From contig WQSU01000066.1 in the NCBI GenBank assembly GCA_009787675.1, positions 1-9,970 of the forward strand: a stretch of DNA of 9,970 nt, given 5' to 3'. Of the stretch, positions 1 to 6,333 are shown one piece after another. Source of the DNA: Lentimicrobiaceae bacterium (lineage in GTDB: Bacteria; Bacteroidota; Bacteroidia; Bacteroidales; WCHB1-69). A program made the translations under genes and the position numbers. The notes under the pieces were generated by a model, which saw only the letters and a program-made list of their open reading frames with translations, was not told the DNA's origin and made no database searches. How positions within the stretch are numbered: position 1 is the stretch's first letter; each line of letters starts with the position of its first letter.

Positions 1-543
1 TGCGATACATTCTTTGAAAACAGATCCAACTATTTTGCTAATTCACAGACTATTGAAGTTGAAAATTTACAAAAGAAAAAAGACTTGATTAAGAAAATTG
101 AAGAGCATGTTTTCACAGATAACAAAGAAGAGAATTTGGAAATGATGAAAGCATATCAACGTGAATTTATGGAAGTTGGACACGTTCCACGTAAAGAAAA
201 AGACAAAATATATGCAGAATTTAGAGAAACCGTGAATAAACGTTTCCAAGATTTGAAAATGACGATGGATGATGTGAAACGTAGCAACTTCAAATCAAGA
301 GTAGATAATATTTTAAATAACCCTGATGCTGATAAAATCTTGGATAAAGAACGTAGATTTTTATCCAATAAACTGCAACAGTTGAAAGAAGATATTGCAT
401 TGTGGGAAAATAATTTAGGTTTCTTTGCCAATTCTAAAAATGCAGATTTGTTAAAAGCCGAATTTTCTAAAAAAATTGAAGCAGCAAAAATAGAAGTTAA
501 AGAATTGGAATACAAAATTAAAATGATGGTGCACAAAAACTAA
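1..543 (+). CDS. DUF349 domain-containing protein, C-terminal part (5' end outside window)
   Basis: The frame is open from base 1 and ends at TAA 541-543, giving 180 visible residues, so the start lies upstream of the window. The first residues (CDTFFENRSNYF) look like the tail of one DUF349 repeat. Residues 29-86 form another, with the family pattern of an acidic helix, then 'EVGHVPRKEKDKIYAEFR' and a phase of charged helices. The remainder is a charged helical tail containing 'LWENNLGFFANSK' and a likely coiled coil (residues about 130-175), as seen in Bacteroidota DUF349 proteins. No signal peptide or membrane segment is visible, so it is probably cytoplasmic. The molecular function of DUF349 proteins is not established and I infer none. 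The next gene starts 7 bp downstream, which suggests one transcript. A TTG at 85 could be read as a start, but the reading frame clearly continues upstream of it. Confidence 0.9.
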   Translation, partial: CDTFFENRSNYFANSQTIEVENLQKKKDLIKKIEEHVFTDNKEENLEMMKAYQREFMEVGHVPRKEKDKIYAEFRETVNKRFQDLKMTMDDVKRSNFKSRVDNILNNPDADKILDKERRFLSNKLQQLKEDIALWENNLGFFANSKNADLLKAEFSKKIEAAKIEVKELEYKIKMMVHKN

Positions 544-550
544 ACTGTGC

Positions 551-937
551 ATGAAACCCTTACAAATACGTATTGACAAGTGGCTATGGAGCGTGCGATT
601 GTTTAAAACACGCTCTATGGCAACTGATGCGTGTAACGCCGGAAAAGTGAAAATGAGCGGCGTGAACATCAAACCTTCAAAAGAGGTTAAAACAGAGGAA
701 GTTTACAATATCAAATTAGGGCAATTGGACAAAACTGTGCAGGTGGTTGATGCCCCCAAAAGCAGAATCAATGCGGCATTAGTGCCAAGCTATTATCTTG
801 ATTTAACACCGGAAGAAGAATACGACCGTGTAAAATCGCTTCGCACCACTTTCGAATACAGAGAGCACGGCGAAGGACGCCCCACCAAGCGAGACCGGCG
901 ACAAATTGAATATTTGAAAGATTATTTTCGCGAATAA
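551..937 (+). CDS. S4-domain RNA-binding protein, Hsp15 (HslR)-like
   Basis: This is a 128-residue basic protein. Residues about 7-65 form an S4 RNA-binding domain (RIDKWLWSVRLFKTRSMATDAC, here split as RIDKWLWSVR and LFKTRSMATDAC, then GKVKMSG and a VYNIKLG strand). After it comes the typical Hsp15 tail with a basic patch (EHGEGRPTKRDRR). E. coli Hsp15 is 133 residues long and binds free 50S subunits that still carry a peptidyl-tRNA, so a ribosome-recycling or rescue role is likely by family. Whether this member does the same is inference. The start is the ATG at 551, 7 bp after the stop of the DUF349 gene. There is no obvious Shine-Dalgarno sequence, which is normal in Bacteroidota. The two genes probably form an operon. 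The gene ends 24 bp before the end of the convergent regulator gene. Confidence 0.9.
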   Translation: MKPLQIRIDKWLWSVRLFKTRSMATDACNAGKVKMSGVNIKPSKEVKTEEVYNIKLGQLDKTVQVVDAPKSRINAALVPSYYLDLTPEEEYDRVKSLRTTFEYREHGEGRPTKRDRRQIEYLKDYFRE

Positions 938-962
938 TTTATCTTGTCCATTATTACAGCGC
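930..962. terminator. Weak dyad between convergent genes, possible shared terminator
   Basis: The 24-bp gap between the convergent S4 gene and the XRE gene holds an imperfect inverted repeat: CGCGAATAAT on the left pairs with ATTATTACAGCG on the right, with a two-base bulge and an 11-nt loop. The stem is mostly A/T, and no long T-tract follows on either strand, so this is a weak candidate. Its position between converging genes is the main argument for it. Confidence 0.25.
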
Positions 963-1291
963 TATTTTATCATCCCTGCCTTTTTCAATTTGCTAACAGC
1001 TTTGATAAAATCTGCCAAGTTTTCTGTAGCAATTTGAAAATGAACATGGATGGAACATGGATTCTGACTACTAATTTCTCGTTTTTTAATATAAACTTCT
1101 GAAATAAAATCATAATACAATACATCTGAAATTTTAAATAACAAATCTATATCGATAGTTTTACTTTCGAAAATGTTGTAAACTCGGGTTCTTTGAAGTT
1201 CAAGCAATCGGGCAAACTGAGAAATTGTCAACCCGCTTTGCTGAAAAACGTGTTGAATTTTTTCCCCAATATGAATTTCGTTGTAATACAT
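962..1291 (-). CDS. XRE/Cro-CI-type helix-turn-helix transcriptional regulator
   Basis: This 109-residue protein is encoded on the minus strand, with ATG at 1291-1289 and TAG at 964-962. Residues about 7-62 match the XRE fold: IGEKIQHVFQQSG (helix 1), LTISQFARLLEL (helix 2), QRTRVYNIFES (recognition helix), then IDIDLLFKISDVLYYDF. This arrangement is common in small Bacteroidota regulators. The last about 40 residues (SIHVHFQIATENLADFIKAV) are not a domain I recognise and may serve for dimerisation. No toxin or HipA-like partner lies beside it. The 263 bp upstream contain two identical dyad repeats that would suit a dimeric autorepressor, so autoregulation is a reasonable inference. No Shine-Dalgarno sequence is visible before the ATG. 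Its targets are unknown; nnrD, divergently transcribed, is one candidate. Confidence 0.85.
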   Translation of the reverse strand: MYYNEIHIGEKIQHVFQQSGLTISQFARLLELQRTRVYNIFESKTIDIDLLFKISDVLYYDFISEVYIKKREISSQNPCSIHVHFQIATENLADFIKAVSKLKKAGMIK

Positions 1292-1354
1292 AGCCGATTT
1301 TAGAAGTTTTTCACAGTTTATTCACGCAAAATGATTTGAATCAAAAAAAGGAGA

Positions 1355-1374
1355 GTGTCATAATTTTACACACT
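1355..1374. promoter_or_regulatory. Dyad-symmetric repeat, copy 1 (candidate operator)
   Basis: The sequence GTGTCATAATTTTACACACT is identical to copy 2. The first 19 bases have imperfect dyad symmetry of the form GTGTnnnAAnTTnnnACAC, with matching outer arms and an inner AA/TT. This is the shape of a binding site for a homodimeric helix-turn-helix protein. The copy lies 64 bp upstream of the regulator's start codon. Confidence 0.6.
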
Positions 1375-1407
1375 TTTTATATGTATTTTATAAAAAAGAA
1401 TGAAAAT

Positions 1408-1427
1408 GTGTCATAATTTTACACACT
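1408..1427. promoter_or_regulatory. Dyad-symmetric repeat, copy 2 (candidate operator)
   Basis: This is an exact second copy of the 20-bp element, in the same orientation and 53 bp from the first, with different flanking bases. A 53-bp spacing is close to five turns of B-DNA, so two bound dimers would face the same side. If the TATCTTTG box at 1479-1472 is the promoter of the regulator, both copies lie downstream of its transcription start, where a bound protein could act as a roadblock. Confidence 0.6.
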
Positions 1428-1471
1428 CTTTTGATTTCTACTTCACTCATAATGTGGATATAAACTCTGTT

Positions 1472-1479
1472 CAAAGATA
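1472..1479 (-). promoter_or_regulatory. Candidate -7 box TATCTTTG for the XRE regulator
   Basis: Read on the minus strand, this is TATCTTTG, a full match to the Bacteroidota -7 consensus TAnnTTTG. No TTTG-like -33 element is visible about 19 bp upstream, so support rests on the -7 box and its position. It would give a 5' untranslated leader of roughly 170 nt that includes both 20-bp repeats. Confidence 0.35.
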
Positions 1480-1521
1480 GAAGAATTTTAATACGGTATT
1501 CTTTAGAATAATTTTTTTTTC

Positions 1522-1529
1522 TACGTTTG
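1522..1529 (+). promoter_or_regulatory. Candidate -7 box TACGTTTG for nnrD
   Basis: TACGTTTG fits the Bacteroidota -7 consensus TAnnTTTG and lies 25 bp before the nnrD start codon. No good -33 TTTG is present; that position is occupied by the dyad at 1497-1510. A purine-rich AAAAGAGG (1545-1552) precedes the ATG but sits only 2 nt from it, closer than a usual ribosome binding site. Confidence 0.4.
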
Positions 1530-1554
1530 TGCCATTTTTACGATAAAAGAGGTT

Positions 1555-2418
1555 ATGAGATTTCAAATATCAGATATTCAATTACTTACAAAAGAAAAGG
1601 TGCAGAATTTGTATCAATCTGTACCCAAGTTTGCGCATAAGGGCAGCAATGGGATAGGGCTTCTTATTGCAGGTTCCCGTAACATGCCCGGTGCCGCGCT
1701 CTTGTCGGCAAAGGCAGCGTTGCGTTCAGGATTAGGCAAAATAATCGTACATGCACCTGATTCAGTGTTAGATAAAGTAGCCATTGCGCTACCTGAAGCC
1801 ATACTGGATCGCGACATAAACCCCGATTGTTTTTCATTACAACCGAAAATTGTTGATGCTTGTCAGGCACTTGCTGTTGGACCGGGTTTGGGGGTAGCGC
1901 CTGCCTCCGCAATAGCTTTACTAGAATTATTAAAAGAAATCCCTTTCCCTGTCATTGTGGATGCCGATGCTTTAAATATACTTTCAGAACATAAATCTTG
2001 GTTGAATTTCCTGCCCAAAAACTCCATTTTAACACCACATATAGGAGAATTTGACCGATTGGCGGGAAAAATGCAAAACCGCTTTGAAAGATTACAAAAA
2101 GGAGTTGTTTTTGCACAAAAGTATCAAGTTATTGTTATTTTAAAAGGGCATTACACCACCATTGTTTTACCCAGTGGCACTCTGTTTATGAATACCACCG
2201 GCAACCAAGGTATGGCAACTGCAGGAAGCGGAGACGTATTAACGGGCATCCTTTTAGGATTACTCGCTAAAGGATATTCACCCGAAAATGTTGCCAAATT
2301 GGGCGTATACCTGCATGGGCTTGCAGGCGATTACGCATTGGAGAAACAATCGCACGAAAGCCTGATAGCATCGGACATTATTGAAAAATTAGGAGAAGCT
2401 TATAAAACTATTCTATAA
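1555..2418 (+). CDS. nnrD: ADP-dependent NAD(P)H-hydrate dehydratase, stand-alone (CARKD/YjeF C-terminal domain)
   Basis: This 287-residue enzyme is predicted to dehydrate damaged NADH and NADPH hydrates back to usable cofactors using ADP, as bacterial members of this ribokinase-like family do. Family motifs are clear: HKG (28-30), IAGSRNMPGAA (38-48), AALRSGLGK, VDADALN (135-141), LTPHIGEFDRL (159-169), VILKGHYT, and the nucleotide-site signature TTGNQGMATAGSGDVLTG (ending at residue 231), with Asp227 in the GSGD loop. In many bacteria this domain is fused to the epimerase NnrE (YjeF_N) as a protein of about 500 residues. Here only the dehydratase is present, and there is no epimerase in the space upstream. 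The ATG at 1555 fits the family's N-terminus. The gene has its own candidate promoter and is divergent from the regulator, so it may be under that regulator's control; this is inference. Confidence 0.93.
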   Translation: MRFQISDIQLLTKEKVQNLYQSVPKFAHKGSNGIGLLIAGSRNMPGAALLSAKAALRSGLGKIIVHAPDSVLDKVAIALPEAILDRDINPDCFSLQPKIVDACQALAVGPGLGVAPASAIALLELLKEIPFPVIVDADALNILSEHKSWLNFLPKNSILTPHIGEFDRLAGKMQNRFERLQKGVVFAQKYQVIVILKGHYTTIVLPSGTLFMNTTGNQGMATAGSGDVLTGILLGLLAKGYSPENVAKLGVYLHGLAGDYALEKQSHESLIASDIIEKLGEAYKTIL

Positions 2419-2440
2419 TCAATATTATAAATGTTTTTTT

Positions 2441-2462
2441 ATTCAATTTCATGAAATTGAAT
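2441..2462. repeat. 22-bp perfect palindrome downstream of nnrD
   Basis: The left half ATTCAATTTCA is followed exactly by its reverse complement TGAAATTGAAT. It lies 22 bp after the nnrD stop and 101 bp before the protease start. A T7 run (2434-2440) precedes it rather than follows it, so it is not a standard Rho-independent terminator in either direction. As RNA it could fold into a 9-bp stem with a CATG loop. As DNA it looks like an operator site. Confidence 0.5.
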
Positions 2463-2563
2463 CACACGCTCCCTCATTTGAATCATTGCCTTTTAAAAAC
2501 ACTTATTTTCGCTCGCAATTTGATTGTCAAATCTTAATTTTTTTAATACTTAATTTATTCACA

Positions 2564-5500
2564 ATGCAAAAAACTTTATTTATTTTTATTCTTACATTAT
2601 TGTGTATGAATCTTATTCAAGCACAAGTTAACATCGGAGGAGATCCTATAAGTTTTGGTTATGAAAAAACAGGAATCCTTACTCCACTGAATGATTTTGA
2701 GCAAATGCCTCCAATAAACATGTCGGTTATTGAAGCCGAAGATGCCCAATGGGAAGTTGAACGTGCTGCCGGAATGATGAAAATTGGACGTCGTTTTGGT
2801 ATAACATTTGAGGTGGATTATGATTTGCACAATTCCGGAATTTGGACGTCGCTGCCCGATGGCGGAAAGGTATGGCGTTTGGGAATTGAATGCTCGGGGG
2901 CGCTCTCCATCAACTTGATTTTTGACCAATATCGCCTACCCAAAGGAGCTACTCTCTACATCTACGGCAACAAAAAAAGCGATAAATTGGGAGGCTTTAC
3001 CGATTATAACAATCAAGCCGACAACTTTTTTGCAACAGATATAGTATTAGATGACAAAATCATTGTTGAATATTACCAGCCCAACCATGTTGAATTTGAC
3101 GGCGTACTGCGTATCGCAAATATTATTCACGGCTATCGTGGGCTAAGTTTATCTGCAAAGGTATTTGGCGCATCTGGATCTTGTCAAAGAAACACAATAT
3201 GCCCCGAAGGGGAAGGATGGGAAGAACAGGTACGTTCGGTTTTTGCGCTTTATAGTGGAAATCAAGAGTTGTGTTCAGGAACTATTCTTAACAATACAGC
3301 CCATGACTGGACACCTTACGCCTTGACAGCCAATCATTGCTGGGATGCGGCACCAAATACCGGTATTTGGGTTTTTCGTTTTAATTGGGAAAGTTCAACA
3401 TGTACGCCAAGCACCAATTCTTCTGATTACAAAACCATGTCAGGCGCTGTATTAAGGATGCGTACAGCAACCAGTACTTCTGGCAGTGATTGTTGCTTGG
3501 TTGAACTCAATCAAGCGATTCCAAGGGATTATGGCGTTTATTATGCAGGATGGTCTCGTTCAACAACGCCTGCCCCTTCTGCCATGTGTATCCATCACCC
3601 ATCTTTAGATATTAAAAAAATATCGCCAACAAAACCATTATATACTACAACACAATATGTTCAAGGTTGGCGTGCCGACTGGTCAACCGGCGCTTGTACG
3701 GAAGGTGGTTCATCCGGTTCCGGTTTATTCGATCATAATCACCGTATTGTAGGGCAATTATTCGGAGGAGAATCATACTGTGGCGCACCAGCATCCAAAA
3801 TGTTTGATGTTTATGGCAGATTCGACATTTCCTGGAATGGCAATATGCCTTCCAATCGCCTAAAAGACTGGTTAGACCCATTGAATCTGAATCCGGAAAC
3901 ATTGGATGGAAAATTTGAAGAAAGAGTAGATGCAGAATTAGCTGCTATTACCATTCCTGAAAGTTCCTATACCTCTGCAGCATCTATTGAGCCAACAGTA
4001 ACTATAAAGAATGTTGGAGATGTCCCCATAACTGCTGCTACAGTTTCTTATACCATTGACGGGACAAATTCTGTAACAAAAACATGGAGTGGCAACCTTG
4101 GCGTGGCAGGCACGCTTGATGTTGCCTTTGATACCATAAAGTTGACTTATGGAACGCATGCTTTTGAAGCCACAGTTACGGTCTTCGGAGATGCTAATAG
4201 TACCAATAATAAAAAGTCGAAAAGTTATAAAGTAGATATTGAAGATGCTCCGTACGTAACTTACGTTAGCCATGAAGTGGCTAATGGTGACTTATTGGCT
4301 TATAGCTCAACGAATACTCCGATTAAAGTTATGTTGAAAAACGTGGGAGGGTTCCCCACGAACGGACCCATAACGGCAACTATTTCTTGTGACGACCCAC
4401 AACTTACCATTAACAATTCTACAGCTAAATATCAAACTATAAATGTTGGAGAAACAGTTCCGGTTACCTTCAATGTTACTGTGGCTCGTGATATTCCCGA
4501 CAATAAAATTTTCCCTGTAACCCTAACCGTAAAGGATAATGAAACAAGTTGGGAAAGTAAAATGACGTTGAAAGCCTACGCACCGGTGTTCTCGTTGGAA
4601 AAAATATTGGTAAATGGCGTAGTAGATGGAAATTTGGAAGCAGGAACTATAGTTACACTTGCTGCTGTGGTAAAAAATCAAGGCGGCGCCCCTGCTTATA
4701 ATGTAAAAGGAGATTTGGATATTATCAGCCCCTATATGACGTTTGCTTGCGTTGATCAAATAGTGCCGAAGCAACTATTGCCTGCCGGTGGAAGCGTAGA
4801 AATAGTTTTCCCCTTAATTATCGGCGCCGAATTACCATACGGACATGAAGCTAATATTAACTTGTTGCTCAATGCTCAATATGGGCTTTCTTTTAGCACT
4901 CCGTTTAAAGTTAACAATTCAGGTTTAGGGACTTACTGCTCACATGGCGATCAAAATTGCAGTTCCAACGATAAGTTCACCTCCGTTGTTTTGTATAAAA
5001 CCTCCGAACCCTCCAATTTGCTAATCAATAACCTCATTGTTACCTGTTCCTCAGGTGGATACCAAGATTATACGAATCTCAAGGCTGCATTAGAACCAGG
5101 AGAACAATACACGATCAAGGTTCAAGTTGCTCGTGCCAATAATTTTGTAAGAGGATGGTTTGATTTGAACGGCAATAATATATTTGACAGTAATGAAGAG
5201 CTAATCGCTATTATTTGCGGTTCTCCAGGCTCTGAAAACATTCTTAATTTCACTGTTCCTGCCGACAATTTTATTTCTGGAGCACACCGTTTCAGGCTTG
5301 TAACAAAGTACAATTCCGAACCGGATGCTTGCAACAATACTAATTACGGACAAACTCACGATTATACTGTCGTATTTCCTGAAATTTATCCTCGTGCGCA
5401 AAATGTAGAAGCAAAATTATCCGGCAATAAAATTACAGTAACATGGAAAGCCCCCAACGGAACAACTCCCGATGGCTACAACATTTACCGCTTTGGAAAC

Positions 5501-6160
5501 CGCATAAATGCAGCGCCACTCGCATCAACAACTTTTACAAATGAGAATATTACGGAAGGAGTTTATGCATATGATGTTACTGCCATTTATGGAGCAGAAG
5601 AATCATTCTCTGAAACCTCTAACATAGTCTGCAACTTTGAGCCTTGTGATGCCCCTGCAGCCTTAACCGGAGTTGCCGATAACAAGAATGCCGTTTTGAA
5701 TTGGGAAGCCCCAAGCGCAACAAATGCTCTGTTAGGCTACAATATATATAGAGATGATCATAAAGTTAACGAAACTTTAGTAAATACAACATCATACCGT
5801 GATGAAAACCTTGCCATGGGTACATACATTTATACAGTAGCTGCTGCTTACAACCATCTTTGTGTGGAGTCTGATTTATCAGCCCCTGCTTCTGTTGCAA
5901 TAACCGTGGACATTAACGATACTCAAACCGCTTCCTGCCGCCTCTTCCCCAATCCCACCAACGGCAATGTTACGATTGAGGGTACAGGACTGAACCGCGT
6001 AGAAATTTTCGACATTCAAGGACGCCAATTAGCAGCATATAACAACGTGAACGGAACATTACAAATAAATGTAAGCAATTATGAGAATGGAATTTACTTT
6101 GTTAGACTGCATTCTGGCACGAATGAAATGGTTGTGAAACGGTTGGTGGTGATTAAATAA
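2564..6160 (+). CDS. Secreted lysyl-endopeptidase-like serine protease (S1) with Ig-like, GEVED and Fn3 modules and T9SS sorting domain
   Basis: This is a 1198-residue multidomain exoprotease. Residues 1-20 are a signal peptide ending QA before QVN, which fixes the start at ATG 2564. An in-frame TTG at 2486 would bury the signal and is unlikely. Residues 21 to about 200 are a propeptide. The catalytic domain runs from about 200 to 460 and resembles Achromobacter protease I: it has GASGSC and CPEGEG near its start, catalytic His258 (TANHC), Asp309 (GSDCC) and Ser384 (GGSSGSG), and it closes with NRLKDWLDP. Asp415 sits 31 residues after Ser384, matching the Asp225/Ser194 spacing I recall for the lysine-specificity pocket. 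Ig- or CARDB-like modules follow (about 463-790), then a GEVED domain (about 791-940), two Fn3 modules (about 943-1026 and 1028-1118) and a type A T9SS sorting domain (about 1125-1198; FPNPTNG, VEIFDIQGR, GIYFVRL). It is probably exported by Sec and T9SS and then released or surface-anchored. Confidence 0.92.
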   Translation: MQKTLFIFILTLLCMNLIQAQVNIGGDPISFGYEKTGILTPLNDFEQMPPINMSVIEAEDAQWEVERAAGMMKIGRRFGITFEVDYDLHNSGIWTSLPDGGKVWRLGIECSGALSINLIFDQYRLPKGATLYIYGNKKSDKLGGFTDYNNQADNFFATDIVLDDKIIVEYYQPNHVEFDGVLRIANIIHGYRGLSLSAKVFGASGSCQRNTICPEGEGWEEQVRSVFALYSGNQELCSGTILNNTAHDWTPYALTANHCWDAAPNTGIWVFRFNWESSTCTPSTNSSDYKTMSGAVLRMRTATSTSGSDCCLVELNQAIPRDYGVYYAGWSRSTTPAPSAMCIHHPSLDIKKISPTKPLYTTTQYVQGWRADWSTGACTEGGSSGSGLFDHNHRIVGQLFGGESYCGAPASKMFDVYGRFDISWNGNMPSNRLKDWLDPLNLNPETLDGKFEERVDAELAAITIPESSYTSAASIEPTVTIKNVGDVPITAATVSYTIDGTNSVTKTWSGNLGVAGTLDVAFDTIKLTYGTHAFEATVTVFGDANSTNNKKSKSYKVDIEDAPYVTYVSHEVANGDLLAYSSTNTPIKVMLKNVGGFPTNGPITATISCDDPQLTINNSTAKYQTINVGETVPVTFNVTVARDIPDNKIFPVTLTVKDNETSWESKMTLKAYAPVFSLEKILVNGVVDGNLEAGTIVTLAAVVKNQGGAPAYNVKGDLDIISPYMTFACVDQIVPKQLLPAGGSVEIVFPLIIGAELPYGHEANINLLLNAQYGLSFSTPFKVNNSGLGTYCSHGDQNCSSNDKFTSVVLYKTSEPSNLLINNLIVTCSSGGYQDYTNLKAALEPGEQYTIKVQVARANNFVRGWFDLNGNNIFDSNEELIAIICGSPGSENILNFTVPADNFISGAHRFRLVTKYNSEPDACNNTNYGQTHDYTVVFPEIYPRAQNVEAKLSGNKITVTWKAPNGTTPDGYNIYRFGNRINAAPLASTTFTNENITEGVYAYDVTAIYGAEESFSETSNIVCNFEPCDAPAALTGVADNKNAVLNWEAPSATNALLGYNIYRDDHKVNETLVNTTSYRDENLAMGTYIYTVAAAYNHLCVESDLSAPASVAITVDINDTQTASCRLFPNPTNGNVTIEGTGLNRVEIFDIQGRQLAAYNNVNGTLQINVSNYENGIYFVRLHSGTNEMVVKRLVVIK

Positions 6161-6215
6161 TTACGAATTACGAATTACGAATTACGAATTACGAATTAGG
6201 AATTAGGAATTAGGA
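6160..6215. repeat. Tandem array of a 7-bp unit, 8 copies (5 ATTACGA + 3 ATTAGGA)
   Basis: Five copies of ATTACGA are followed by three of ATTAGGA with no interruption. The first base is the last base of the protease stop codon. All C-type units precede all G-type units, which suggests expansion of a variant unit by slippage. The array sits between the stop codon and the terminator, so copy-number change would not alter any protein. Confidence 0.9.
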
Positions 6216-6218
6216 TTT

Positions 6219-6249
6219 GGGCGGGGCTGCGGCTTCGCCCATTTTTTTT
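6219..6249 (+). terminator. Rho-independent terminator of the protease gene
   Basis: A G/C-rich hairpin (left arm GGGCGGGG, loop CTGCGG, right arm CTTCGCCC) forms 8 pairs including two G-U. It is followed by one A and eight T residues (6242-6249). The G/C-rich stem stands out in this A/T-rich region. It separates the protease from the next gene, which starts 85 bp later. Confidence 0.8.
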
Positions 6250-6333
6250 ACCTCTTTGTGTAAATCTTGTTTATATGTGTGCAAAAAAAATCTTTTCTTT
6301 GCTGCGCTTTACATTTTCATTAATCTCAATTTA

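Larger units (their letters stand above)
1292..1554. other. Divergent intergenic regulatory region between XRE regulator and nnrD
   Basis: These 263 bp hold no credible gene. They contain two identical 20-bp repeats (1355-1374 and 1408-1427), a minus-strand TATCTTTG box (1479-1472), a small dyad (1497-1510), a T9 run (1512-1520), a plus-strand TACGTTTG box (1522-1529) and a short dyad TGATT-TG-AATCA (1332-1343). The region is very A/T-rich. The density of symmetric elements suggests regulation of one or both flanking genes. Confidence 0.6.

Noticed and set aside
156..536. Minus-strand open frame opposite the DUF349 gene
   Set aside because: It lies antisense to a well-supported coding region and shows no family motif; it is explained by codon composition of the real gene.
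962..1291. XRE gene as antitoxin of a toxin-antitoxin pair
   Set aside because: No small toxin-like or HipA-like gene adjoins it; neighbours are an S4 protein and nnrD, both with clear housekeeping identities.
2486..2563. Upstream in-frame TTG start for the secreted protease
   Set aside because: It would add 26 residues in front of a clean signal peptide that starts at ATG 2564.
6160..6215. Heptamer array as a CRISPR or insertion-sequence end
   Set aside because: Units are 7 bp with no spacers, and there is no transposase or target duplication nearby.
6217..6333. Upstream in-frame TTG start for the membrane protein
   Set aside because: It begins within the terminator hairpin and T-run of the preceding gene; ATG 6334 gives a normal N-terminus before the first membrane helix.
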